NCBI GenBank assembly: GCA_014621425.1
Contig: JAANBB010000092.1
Coordinates: forward strand, 1 to 64,000
Length of the DNA: 64,000 nucleotides
Reading direction: 5' to 3'
From: Cylindrodendrum hubeiense
Lineage: Eukaryota > Ascomycota > Sordariomycetes > Hypocreales > Nectriaceae
The notes below the pieces were generated by a model. It did no database searches. It had not been told where the DNA came from and saw nothing but the letters and a program-made list of their open reading frames with translations. How positions within the stretch are numbered: position 1 is the first letter of the stretch; each line of letters starts with the position of its first letter. A program made the position numbers and the translations under genes. Positions 1 through 12,223 of the stretch are shown in pieces.

Positions 1-248
1 GAGACGCGAGCTCGCGGTCGGGGAGGAGGAGTCGAGGGCGAGGCGAGGAGAGGCGGGGGCAGAGATATCAAGTCGAATCGCTGGAGATGGAAGATTCGGA
101 CGCCAAGTCTCGGTGATGGTGGTGACCGTTGTTGACTAGACGGCGCGCAGATCGGTTCACCGGAGCTCGAGGTTCGGCCGGATTCAGGGATAGCGTAGAC
201 GAGGGTGGAAGGTTGGCGGATGTTCTCGAACCCACGACAGGTATGGAA

Positions 249-305
249 GGCGAGACGGGAGGCGAGACGGGCAGCGAGACGGGCAGCGAGACAGGCGGCG
301 AGAGG
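249..305 (+). repeat. 12-bp tandem repeat, about 4.7 copies
   Basis: Imperfect 12-bp units of the form GGCGAGACGGGC follow one another without gaps. Because the unit length is a multiple of three, every frame reads as a simple peptide repeat (for example Gly-Glu-Thr / Gly-Ser-Glu), which explains the long but meaningless open frames here. Confidence 0.8.
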
Positions 306-934
306 ACCGAGTCGATGGAGGCAGCAGGAGCGGAGGGGACACGAGCAGCAGGCTTCGGCGATGGCGCAAAAAGCATTCCCCTTCGCAAAAGGTCGCCCCC
401 CCATACGGCATGGGCAAGAAGCCCTTTATTAAGATGGGTTTACCTTTTGCTTGCGGCGGCGGCGCAGGCGCCAGCATCGGTTGCAGGTTACAGGGGCGGT
501 TGGCGGCGTTGGCGTGAGAGTGGAGTCGACGACGACGGCGGGCGTGGGAGCACGGTAGCGTGGGAACATGGGACTCTGGGAGCCCGGAAGGATGGAGCTT
601 GCATGGGCATGGGAGACGGCCCTAAGCGTAGCCGGCTGCAGTGGAGCACCGTCGCCCGAGGCCTGTCCGTGCTTGGCCGCTCCTTGTAGCCTCGGGGTTA
701 CTGCTTCGGCCAGGGACGCCGCATCAGGTACTCGCCAGCGACATGCGACGTCTGCGTCGGCGTCTGGCCGCCTGTGTGCGCCTCTGTCCAGGAGTGCCCA
801 GTGCCCACTCGCCAGCGACCCCGTAACCCAGCGCCCCCCCTGGGTTCACCAAGAGTGGGTGCCTGAGAGAACCCCATGGCCCCCTAATGGCCCCAATCGC
901 CCCTTAAAACACTCTCCATCCCAGGCGGTGGATG

Positions 935-1000
935 CCCTCCCAGGTGCTGGTGGATGCCCTCCCAGGCGCTGGTGGAGGCCCTCCCAGGCGCTGGTGGATG
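935..1000 (+). repeat. 22-bp tandem repeat, three copies
   Basis: Three 22-bp units begin at 935, 957 and 979 and share the start CCCTCCCAGG followed by YGCTGGTGGAKG. They differ at one or two bases. The unit length is not a multiple of three, so this is minisatellite DNA and not a coding repeat. Confidence 0.85.
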
Positions 1001-4000
1001 CTGCACCTTGCCTAGCCAGCGTCCAGCGTGCCCACTGCTGCTGCTGCTCGCCATCACCAGGAACCAGCGGACCCGAGCTATCATCTCGACCTAGCCCGCG
1101 GGAGAGCGGCTCGCATGCACGCTCGCACGCCGCGATCGCTAACGACGAACGAGCGAGCCCATCTCGGGCCCTACCACCACCACTACCACTACCGCCGTCG
1201 TCGCCGGCACATCTAGGGCTTCTCGGCCATGTGGTGGCCATGCTCCCTTGGCCATTAGCCCAGGTGTCACCGTCAGCCAGAGAGGCGATCCGTGGGTCGC
1301 GGTTCGGGCTGGTTTGGTATGGTCGCGTCCCGCTGACAACAGCCACAGTCCTCCCGAACCTAAATGCTGCAAACCCTTCCTCTCCTTGGCCTGGTCGGAA
1401 TCTTCGGCCGCCCGTCACTTAGTCCCCAGTTCCTTTGCCCGGCCTGGCCTCCGGGGGTCTGCAGATGCCCTGCACGCGCCTGCGGATGTGCAGCGACTCG
1501 AGCGGAGGAGTTTGTGCGCCCTTGTGCCGTCCGCGGTGGGGCACATCCATCCTCCTGCAGAAGATTCATGGCTAATCTGAATCCGTCGCCTCTGACGAAG
1601 GAGGTTGACGCGCCATGTGCGCCACTCCAGCACCGCGACGACTAACAAGCCAGCGTTTCCCTCAATCTCGAATACGGAATGTCTCTCTACTACGTAGTAG
1701 AGTCGCCGCTCCTGTCTCTAGACTCTCGCCCCTTTGGTTCCACCGACGAGGCAAAACTCTCGGAGCCCTCGAAATCCTCTAAGCCATCTAGGTCCCTCTG
1801 AGCCGTGCCATGACGGAGCTCGTCAAGTGCGGTGGGACAGAGACCCGGGAACTTGACCAACTCGGCCATCTAAAGGCGTTCGAGGAATCCCAACAGCCTG
1901 GCTCGACCCAACGGCCTCCACAGAAAATCTCCGTAGGCACACCCAGCAATATGGTGTTCAAGGTTTGACACCGCTAAGCCAAAGCTCCATCCAGGCCCGG
2001 CCACGTAAAGGCTCCAACCATATGCTGACACCGTACCCAGAGAATGCATCCTGGCACTATTTCGGGACCTGACAGGTTGCATCGTTCATGTTTCTCCCAA
2101 TTTCGGCAGATTGCTTGCAAGTTGATGTGTAATGTGACTCCGAGACACTGGTTGGGAGTGGGTTTGTACTATGTATTGCACGAAGCATTGTTACGCCTAC
2201 AGAATCGATGGCACGGCACCACGGAAAACGAGATGCGCTAAAACATGGCAACTCGTAGATGGCGTCAAGCTACGCGCTCCACATCCGCGGGTGAGAAACC
2301 ACTTCGCTCGCACCGCGGCCTCTGAGTTTGAAATGCAGAAGCGCGTCCTTTATACGCGCACTGCAGCCCTCATCCAGACAAGCGTTCATGTTGGAATTTA
2401 CGGCATCCCATGCCAGCGACTTTGGGAGGGCACTGGATGGATGGATGGATCCACGGTTTGGTCAAGAAAACCCTGCTATGGGGACTTTTGGGCCAAGACG
2501 TCGCAGAGAGCTCATTGGGTCATTAGGTCAATGAGTAAGAGACCTGTCACCAACCCAGACGGAGCCGACAGAGCCAAGGGGTCAGCCCCGGCAAAAGCGC
2601 ACGCAACTTGTGGCATTGAGCGTACGTATTTCAGAGTCCTCCCTGGCGCTATCTCTCCGAGTGAAATGAGGAGACGCCGGGGAAGTGCAGCGCATGGCCG
2701 CAACGGCTCACCAGAGTGCTAATGCAGGTAATGGCCAGTGGTTGGTGCATCGGTGCATGCCTCCATGTAGTCAGGGGGACGGACGGGGAGCGACCTCGCC
2801 ATCTCGCCATCCAGGCCCAGAATGCAACGGTTGTCGGGGATCGTCGCGGGACATGGGTGGCTAATTGGCGAATGCAGGTACCGAGAACAGCAGCCCGGGG
2901 GCACGGCGAAAGAGCCCATGCTAGGGACGGCGGCATTAGCACTTCGCAAGCTTGTAGTTCAATGAGGACCCTGATGCGGAAGACCAAAGCAGCGTGCTTT
3001 CCTGGAAGCTCATGTGCTTCCAGTGGCGATCCCATACGCAGTTGCTATGCCCGGAACCATGTAGCGGTGTTTCCGAACAGACGACATCCCTGCTGCGTAC
3101 GGGGATGGCAAATCCTGCTGTAACGTTAGAGCTGTAGGGCCCGAATTCGGCCTACATTGACGGCACGCTTAATACCCGCTGTGGTTTCAAGTTGCAGCCA
3201 TGCCAGGCGGCGCTATCCAGGCTCCTAGGGGCACCATGGCAATTCAACCTTGCCTGGGCACTGGGTTGGAAGCTGGACGACGGGCGACGGGCGACGAGCG
3301 ACGGGCCAACACGGCCTTGAAGACGATGGTGCATATTCTTCGCTCAGATACAGTACCAACCCCTGAGGATAAAAACGACAGTGATCGCTGGGTGTGTCGG
3401 GGTCTCCTGAGTTCGAAAAGGACAGCCAGCCAGGGTTGGGGATTCAATCTGTCAGATTCCGCTCTCCTGGTGGTGTAGAAGATATTTTCTTTTTCTCAGC
3501 TCTTGATGATGCTACCATGGCCGAGGCCGGGTTAAGGTTAGGTCTTCACATCGTGCCGAAAGAAATAAACAAAGCAAATTCTCAAGCGACGGGCCACGTT
3601 TCGACTCCGCAACCGAAGCGACAGCGGATGGCTGAGTGGGAAAGTGGGATGTTGGGGAATGAAAGCGACCAGGATAGAGGACATGGATGAGGACAGAGAC
3701 AACCAAGCGCCCAGAGACGAAAATCCAAGGTGTCAGGCAATTGTCTACCACTTGCCAAGCGTTGAACTCGTCCTACCGACTAATAATTGACAGATACTAG
3801 TCGACTAAATAAATCTGGTTCATGTTTGGGCCGGTTCATTCCCGGGAAGATGCCACCCGGCTTCCGGCCGGCCTTCTCATCCCCCCACCCGACACTATGG
3901 CCATCATTCGAGTTCCCAACTACCTAGTACCAGCGTCGGAGAGCACGTGCCGTGGGCAGAGAGGACGGGACCTGTCGATGAAGTCGATGGACTGACCAAA

Positions 4001-5274
4001 GAACAGCCTCCTACGTAATTGGACATTATACTCGGGTCCGTATCCGTGCTATCACTGTACACCCAGGAAGCCACGCAGGTGCATTGCTGAAAATGCACTT
4101 ACACACTGCGGAATTGCAGGGACGCAGAAAATTTAGGTAAGAGGGTCGATGCCCAATTGGCTATGAGTGTTTTCTTTCAACGCCACCCCCCGTCTGTGGG
4201 ACCAGCCGGGAGAAAAACGATCAGTCCGACAGACCGAGGAACGCACGCTAATTGCGGCAGGTGATGGTGAGAGAGCTTGCTGCAAGCGGAAGGACAGACG
4301 TTTCAGTGTTACTATAACACTTGCTTAGGTACACTCAGTCTGCACTAGCACGGCATAGGTAGGTTTTGCTGCTCCTATGACACACCGGCGGTGCCTCTCA
4401 CACGGGTGTTTAAGCTTCTGGCCTGGGAGGGACGAAGAAATGGACAACCTTCACCAAGAGCAGACTCTTGGGCTTGAGGGAAGCGCAATGTAAACACAAT
4501 GGCATGGTCGAAGCAGTAATCATCTTCACTGCCCATTAAGCGGTCTGGCTCGTATTGCTGGCGTTGGCATTGGCACTGCATGTCCCCAGGTTGTCCTGGA
4601 GAAGTGGCTGCTTGCTCCCATTGTCCGCATCCTCCACGCTCCACGTCTCCACCACCCCACGCCTAAGCTTCGCAGTGACGTCCACACTGCCAGGAAGGGA
4701 AAAAACCAGAGAGCGGCCAAGCTCAAGTGTGCAGATCCGCAGCGCAGCAGAGCACCAGCACTGCACCAGCATTGCACCAGAACCCGCCGGCTGCTGCGCT
4801 GTCAGTGGTGCCAGGTCACCAGTGGCCTCTCGCGAGGTCCGCCAGGCCTACAAGGTCCGCCAGCCAGGCCATCCAGGCTCGCTATCCACCAGAACTGCGC
4901 TGACCGGTCGAGCAAGGGCCACCGCCACGGCACGCCGCCGGAGCTGCGAGGAATACAACAGCAAATTGCATGCACCTGTGCAACATCCGGGGACTAAGAC
5001 TGGCGGCTGGCACTTGCACGCCCGTCGCTGCCCGACCATGAAGGTCGCATCACAGGTTTTGGCGGCTCCAACCCGCCGGCGGTGGGTGTCGAAAATTTTC
5101 ACCCCACCTTGCAGCTTCGCCTGCGAAGCTAATAAGAGGCGCCGCTTCCCTCCTCCGTCGCCGTCGCGCTCCCACTCGACACTACTGCTTCTTGGATTCG
5201 ACTCTTCTCGTCTTCGCCATCGTATCTTTGCTCCTACAATCCTCCATTCACGCTCCGTCGTAACCTCTACCAAA

Positions 5275-6976
<1,702 letters not shown>

Positions 6977-7344
6977 GTGCAGGACACCACGGAGTGACAC
7001 AAAGTGGACAGGGTGGCATTGCATTTGAGTTTCAAACGGAAAACGAACGGAAAGACCATGGTGGTCACATAGAATTACTTGACAGCGCGTGTAGCGCATG
7101 AAGCACCAGATATGAAGAAATGAAAAGACTATGGCCTTGCTGCAAAGTAAGGTCTTGTTGCGTCGTCTCATGATGAAGATTTTTTCTTTTTAGTCAATTC
7201 CCTAGTCGTGATATCCAAGCACCTTTGCGCCAGTGCTTGTACAAGAAGAACCAACTAATAGTATGTATATCCATGAAATTATCGTGCCGATTCATAGGTA
7301 TCGTGCATGCATTTTACTTTTTTATCTCTTAGGTCGCAAATTTA
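6977..7344. other. Convergent 3' intergenic region
   Basis: This AT-richer stretch lies between the convergent ends of spermidine synthase and the Nit2-like gene. It should hold both 3' UTRs and polyadenylation signals. I see no gene in it. Confidence 0.6.
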
Positions 7345-8355
7345 TCAAGGCTCTTCAAACTGAATCTTGCCCTTGTTCACATCTGGGTACACGTCAAATC
7401 TCCTCTGCGTGTTGAGAGGGATGTTTCTCCTCGGCTCAGCAATCTTCTCGGTCTCCAGCTCCCATTCGACAATGGTCTCGTTCTCGTCGGCCTCGACTAA
7501 GACCTTGGCCATGGGGTCAACGACAAGACTGTGGCCCCACGCAACGTAGTCGGCGTTGACATCACGGGCGGGGCTGCACAGGGCGACGTAGATCTGGTTG
7601 TCGACGGCACGGGCCTGGCCGAGCAGGCGCCAGTGCAAGGCGCCAGTGGTGGTGTTGAATGCGCCCGGGTAGATGAGGGCAAAGGCACCTTGGCGGGTGG
7701 CGATGGTGGCCAGCTCGGGGAAACGCAGGTCGTAGCAGATGGCTACGGCGATCTTGCCGTACTCGGGCAGGTCGACAATGGTCACTTTGTTTCCCGGACT
7801 GAGGACGTCGGACTCGCGGAACGTGACCTTGCCGGGGATATCGATGTCAAAGAGGTGCACCTTGCGATGGCTGGCCAGCAGGGAGCCGTCAGGTCCGAAG
7901 ATCAAGCTCGTGTTGTAGTGCTTCTTGGTATCAGGATTGAACTCGGGGATGGATCCGCCGACGAGGTAGACGTTGTTGTCGGAGGCCATCTTCGCGAGGG
8001 CGTGAAATGAGGGCGCCTGTTCGGCGGGTGGCGGGGAGGGCAGCAGCGTCTCGGCATACTGGGGGAAGTATTTAGTGCCGTAGGGGGAGTTGAAGCACTC
8101 TGGCAAGACGACGATCTTGTTGCCTTTGGCGGCGGCCTTTTCGACGTGCTCGGCCGCGCGCTGCAGGTTCGCTTGCTTGTCGGCACCCGAGGCAAGCTGG
8201 ATGCAAGCCAGCTTGACGGGCTGCTTGAGGACGGGGCCGGCGGCGGACGACATGGTGCGGGAGAAGAACGGGCTTCGGAGGATGGGAGCGAGGGCGGAGC
8301 GTGGCTGGAGACGGGATCTGGATAAACTAGTAAAAGCACGCAGTGCGGTTCGCAT
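7345..8355 (-). CDS. NIT2: Nit2-type omega-amidase (nitrilase superfamily)
   Basis: Single-exon gene of 336 residues. Omega-amidases hydrolyse alpha-ketoglutaramate and alpha-ketosuccinamate to the keto acids plus ammonia. The nitrilase Glu-Lys-Cys triad is visible: Glu86 in VLPECFNSPYG, Lys165 in HRKVHLFDIDIPGK and Cys207 in AICYDLRFPEL, which is the Nit2 form of the cysteine motif. The first 34 residues are rich in Arg, Ser and Leu with no acidic residue, like a mitochondrial presequence. A second Met at residue 35 (MSSAAG) precedes the conserved domain and would give a cytosolic form of about 302 residues. Dual targeting by two starts is inference. In yeast the equivalent gene is called NIT3, so the symbol is by family. 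The codon bias is typical of a housekeeping gene. Confidence 0.93.
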   Translation of the reverse strand: MRTALRAFTSLSRSRLQPRSALAPILRSPFFSRTMSSAAGPVLKQPVKLACIQLASGADKQANLQRAAEHVEKAAAKGNKIVVLPECFNSPYGTKYFPQYAETLLPSPPPAEQAPSFHALAKMASDNNVYLVGGSIPEFNPDTKKHYNTSLIFGPDGSLLASHRKVHLFDIDIPGKVTFRESDVLSPGNKVTIVDLPEYGKIAVAICYDLRFPELATIATRQGAFALIYPGAFNTTTGALHWRLLGQARAVDNQIYVALCSPARDVNADYVAWGHSLVVDPMAKVLVEADENETIVEWELETEKIAEPRRNIPLNTQRRFDVYPDVNKGKIQFEEP

Positions 8356-9519
8356 GATTTAAGAAGAGACGGGGAGGGGCAGAGCGAGGTTTAAGATGGA
8401 GGTAGCTTGATACCGGAGGCATCCGTCGGGGCCGGTGACGGAGGGCGGAGGGCGCGCTGTAGAAGTGGGGGTGGGGCTGCCGTTTTTGGCGTGACAGCTC
8501 CAGGGCAAAGCTGTATGTAATTGGGATTTCCTGGGCGCTGAGTGGGTTTCTCGTGAGGCAATTGACGCCGTCGAAGGCGAAGAATGGGATGTCCCCGTTT
8601 CTAAGCGGGCCGGGAGGTCATCGTCGCTAAGCCGACCTGGTGATTAGCTATCGGAGGGGGAGTCCGCGTCGGAGATGGAAGCCCGACTTGTCGGACAGGC
8701 TGTATTGGTCCAGTTTTATCAGGGAACCAACTCCGACCGAGTAGCAATCACATTGCTAGTATGCGGAATCTGGACTCAACTACCTAACACATAGTTAAAC
8801 CAAACCTTGCATATTTATACAAGCTCTTCCACCAAATCTTGCATCCGGTGGAACGCCAACAACAGGTGTAGGGTAGGTTCGTGTGTGGGTGTGGGGTGAG
8901 GTGACGAATTGACGAATGATGACTCCAGCGAGGGTCGAGGCTATGCAACCAACCGACAACAGGGGGCATTGTCATTATTTACTGTCGATGAAGAGATCGT
9001 GATACCTTTTACGGCAGGTCGGTTTCTGTTGCGTGCGAGGAGCGATACCACAATCATACCCCGCACAAAAGGGCAAGATGCGACGCCAGCATGCACTTCT
9101 GAATGGCTCCGAGTCAAGCTTATCAGCGTCGGTGCTCGCGTGACTGCACGGATGATGCACAATATCGCAGTGGTGTGAGCGGGATCAACCGTCGCTGGCC
9201 GACGGATGAAGCGAAAACCGGGTTCTTTGTTACAGGTTTGCAAGTTTGCAGGTCAAGGGCGGGCTTAAGTTGCAAGTTGATTTGCTTAAACCGTTGCCTG
9301 GCTGCGCCGTTACTATTTACGGCAGCCCCAAGCCACGCCATCGCCCAAGTGCCACCTTGCACCTTTGCGTCCCGCCTCAGCCACACCCCGTTGCTCACCT
9401 GCCCGCCCACCCAAAGGCCAAGGCACAACTGCAGGCAGACAGGCATCGACATTTACTCTCTCCTCCAACTGTCAAAGTCCATCTCTCCCACAAGTCGTCC
9501 TCTCCATCGCGTGTTTGCC
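8356..9519. other. Divergent intergenic region
   Basis: This 1.16 kb separates the start of the Nit2-like gene (minus) from the start of the claudin-like gene (plus) and should contain both promoters. Pyrimidine-rich sequence just before 9520 looks like a leader. No gene is apparent. Confidence 0.5.
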
Positions 9520-10362
9520 ATGACACGCGTCTCCGTCTACACATCCGCCCTGGTGGCCTTTTCTGCCGGTACGTGTCCCCTCGAGTCTCGCATCCCGCTT
9601 TCCCCTCCAGCCACAGCCAGTGTCGCGCCGCAATGACGTCGATGACGCCTGGGGCGCTTATGGACGTCCAGCGGTGGAGAGGCAGCATCAACACAGGAGA
9701 AGCCATCACGCAAATCCATCGTGGCTAACATGCGGCAGCGACTATTATGATCGTGGTGTCCATATGGATTCCTAACTGGGTCACCTACTCCGTCACGACG
9801 ACCTCTGGCGAGAAGGTCGAGAAGCATATTGGTCTACACAGGAGCTGCTCAAGCCTCGATGACCCGCACTGTCGGAGCTTCCCATACGAGGAGCTGTGCC
9901 AGGATGGGGAGCGCTACTTCTGTTCTATGTGGAGGACTGTTGGATTCATGGCATCCTTTGCCACCATCCTGTGTCTGGCTGGCCTAGTGTCGTTTGCTGT
10001 CATCCTCGGTGGTGGCAGGTACAAGCGCGAGACCGGATGGCCTTTCGTGGGAGCTATGTTGACTCTGGTTTCCGTCGTCGAGTTCGCCACAATTTCCATC
10101 GTGGTGAGTACCCCCAAGCATTTCTCTATTCGGGCTTTCATGATCGAGTCTTGGCTCATGACGCTAACTTATTGGCCAGGCCTATCTCTTCGAAAACGAT
10201 GATCAATTTACCATTCCCGGATGGAATCTCGACGTATCATTTTATCTCGGCACCACAAGTGCAACTATCTCAATCCTCACCGCAGCTGGACTCGTGTTCT
10301 CGGCGTACCTGCTCCCTCCTGAAGAGGGATACGACTTCCTGGAGGATCCTCTGGATGCCTAG
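9520..10362 (+). CDS. Claudin-like four-helix membrane protein
   Basis: Three exons are read as 9520-9568, 9739-10103 and 10180-10362, giving 198 residues. The second intron ends with a good branch site (GCTAACTT) and a CAG acceptor. Predicted topology has four membrane helices: one across the first splice site (SALVAFSAATIMIVVSIW), one at FMASFATILCLAGLVSFAVI, one at FVGAMLTLVSVVEFATISIV, and one at TTSATISILTAAGLVFSAYL. A long first extracellular loop carries paired cysteines (RSCSSLDDPHC, ELC, FCSMW), and the C-terminus is short and acidic (EDPLDA). This layout resembles the Sur7/claudin-like and PMP22-like groups of fungi, which sit in the plasma membrane, but I cannot assign a named family. 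Its function is unknown. It lies alone between the Nit2-like and PhyH genes, with no operon-like relation. Confidence 0.85.
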
Positions 10363-11066
10363 GCGGGATTTTACGACTTCACCACCGGGTCTCGCGTTTT
10401 TCTTATTCGTCAATCTGAACTAAGCCCCGCATAATCGCATTGTGTCAGAAGGGCAAGGAGTTATTGGTTGTTTCTTTTCCTATTTTCTTGGCTACGGGAT
10501 GTAGACATTGAGTAGCGTTCAAGTGCGAGTATACGAACTAGTTTTGGGAGGGATCAATGCTGTGCATAGACAACGCACCTGCAATAATAAAAGGATTATT
10601 ACTATTGAAGTAAATGCATCGCGAAATAGAGGATGGAGATGCTGAACGACTCGGGTTGTCTAGTCGGATTGGGTCCGGTAGTTGAACTATACGACACTGG
10701 ACAACACATTGTTCATTTATCGCACTTCCCATCCATCTTTAGAAGACTCGCATTAAACCCTATAGGAAGAAGCCCACCAGCCACACGAAGAGACTCAGAA
10801 ATTCGGCAGACCGCATGTTGCTAGAGCGGCTGTCTCCGGTCTCCGCGCTGAGGACGCAGCCGGTTCAAAGCGATAACGTAGGCGGGGATAAGGCAACCCC
10901 ACCTTATGTCACACTCAACTTCAAGTCAACTTCAACGTCAAGTCAACGTCAACTCCGACACATAAATACCAAGAACCGAGGACTGCTGCCGAATTCGCAT
11001 CGGGGTCTGATTGACAAGTGTCTATCTCACACACGCTGCAACATACACCCCGTCCAACATCCCATC
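10363..11066. other. Intergenic region, PhyH promoter
   Basis: The sequence between the claudin-like gene and the PhyH gene holds an AT-rich 3' flank and, near 10910-10960, a short run of CAACTTCAAGTCAACTTCAA-type direct repeats. An open frame enters from upstream of the PhyH ATG, but it lacks family similarity before 11067, so I treat it as leader. Confidence 0.5.
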
Positions 11067-11999
11067 ATGGCCGTGGACTCTTCAGGCGGCCTCACGCCCG
11101 AGCAACTCGCCGCCTTCAACCGCGACGGCTACCTCGTCATCCCCAAGGCCCTCACACCGGCCACCGTCTCATCCCTGCTCGCCGAGACGAACCACCTCCT
11201 GGAGTCCTTCTCCCTCGACGACCACCCCCTCACACGCTTCTCCACGGGCCAAAAGTCCGAGCACGTCGGCGACGACTACTTCCTCACCTCGGGCGACAAG
11301 GTCCGCTTCTTCTTTGAAGAGGACGCCTTTGACGACGCCGGCTCGCTCACCAAGCCCAAGGCCCGCGCCGTCAACAAGATCGGCCACTACCTGCATGTCC
11401 TGTCGCCGCCGTTTGCCCACCTTATCGATGACGAGGCCGTCCGTGCCGCCGGCGAGGTGAGCCCCGCGGCCGTTGCCCGGTCCATCGGCTTCGCGGACCC
11501 GCGCTGCCTGCAGAGCATGGTCATCTGCAAGCAGCCCGAGATTGGCGGCGCCGTGCCGCCGCACCAGGACTCGACCTTCCTGTACACGAACCCGCCGTCC
11601 GCCGTTGGCTTCTGGTACGCCCTTGAGGACGCCACGCTCGAGAACGGCTGTCTGAGCTTCTTGCCCGGGTCGCACCGCTGGGCTGCCGTGGAACAGCGGT
11701 TGGTGCGGAAGCCCGGGGACACGGGTACCGAGATGGTGGACAATGACGGGCCGCGGTTCCCTGAGGGCGCCGAGTATGGCGTTCCGCGACCGGAGGACGG
11801 AGACTACGTTCCTGGCGAGGTCAAGGCGGGCGATTTGGTGTTGATCCATGGCAACTTGTTGCACAAGAGCGAGAAGAACACGAGCCAGAAAGGCAGGATC
11901 ATCTATACGTTCCATATCATCGAGGGAGATGGCAGGGAGTACGACAAGAGGAACTGGCTCCAACCGCCCAAGGAGGGCTTTACGAGGCTGCTCGCCTAG
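11067..11999 (+). CDS. Phytanoyl-CoA dioxygenase (PhyH) family protein
   Basis: Fe(II)/2-oxoglutarate-dependent oxygenase of 310 residues in one exon, closest in layout to PHYHD1-type proteins. The start at 11067 (CATC-ATG) was preferred to earlier in-frame codons because the family's N-terminal LTPEQLAAFNRDGYLVIPKA segment begins right after it. The metal site is visible as His166-Gln-Asp168 in VPPHQDSTF and a distal His261 in LIHGNLLHKS, followed by Arg in KGRIIYTFHI, which should bind the 2-oxoglutarate carboxylate. Also typical are FWYALEDATLENGCLSFLPG and the C-terminal YDKRNWL. The substrate cannot be predicted. The gene is flanked by unrelated housekeeping genes, so a metabolic-cluster role is unlikely. 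Confidence 0.93.
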   Translation: MAVDSSGGLTPEQLAAFNRDGYLVIPKALTPATVSSLLAETNHLLESFSLDDHPLTRFSTGQKSEHVGDDYFLTSGDKVRFFFEEDAFDDAGSLTKPKARAVNKIGHYLHVLSPPFAHLIDDEAVRAAGEVSPAAVARSIGFADPRCLQSMVICKQPEIGGAVPPHQDSTFLYTNPPSAVGFWYALEDATLENGCLSFLPGSHRWAAVEQRLVRKPGDTGTEMVDNDGPRFPEGAEYGVPRPEDGDYVPGEVKAGDLVLIHGNLLHKSEKNTSQKGRIIYTFHIIEGDGREYDKRNWLQPPKEGFTRLLA

Positions 12000-12223
12000 G
12001 ACATATATGAAACGACTACTGTGACGAGTATGAACCGAGGCATGTGCTGAACTGTGAATCCAAGTGATGGGTTGTCTATATCCTATTCCGTTGACATCTA
12101 ACAAAAAACTGTAGTCTCGCTTCGAAGCGGAGTGACGACAGGCTCCGCGGGTATCTAACATGCAGCTGGTATCCGAACAGAGGTGTTACAATGTGTCCAT
12201 CTCGCAGCCTAAAACATCGTCTC

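Larger units (their letters stand above)
1..5274. other. Gene-poor GC-rich stretch upstream of spermidine synthase
   Basis: I find no convincing gene in this 5.2 kb. Many reading frames stay open on both strands, but they are low-complexity, mutually overlapping, lack fungal codon bias, and resemble no family I know. Two short tandem repeats lie inside and are listed separately. The last several hundred bases before 5275 are pyrimidine-rich and probably include the promoter and leader of the spermidine synthase gene. A non-coding RNA or a very short gene cannot be excluded. Confidence 0.5.

Noticed and set aside
129..1422. Overlapping long open frames on both strands in the first 1.4 kb
   Set aside because: They follow the GC-rich simple repeats, overlap each other in all frames, and give low-complexity Arg/Ser/Pro/Ala proteins without family likeness.
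11169..12161. 330-codon minus-strand frame opposite the PhyH gene
   Set aside because: Antisense shadow. The plus-strand PhyH protein has the iron and 2-oxoglutarate residues, while this frame has none of any family.
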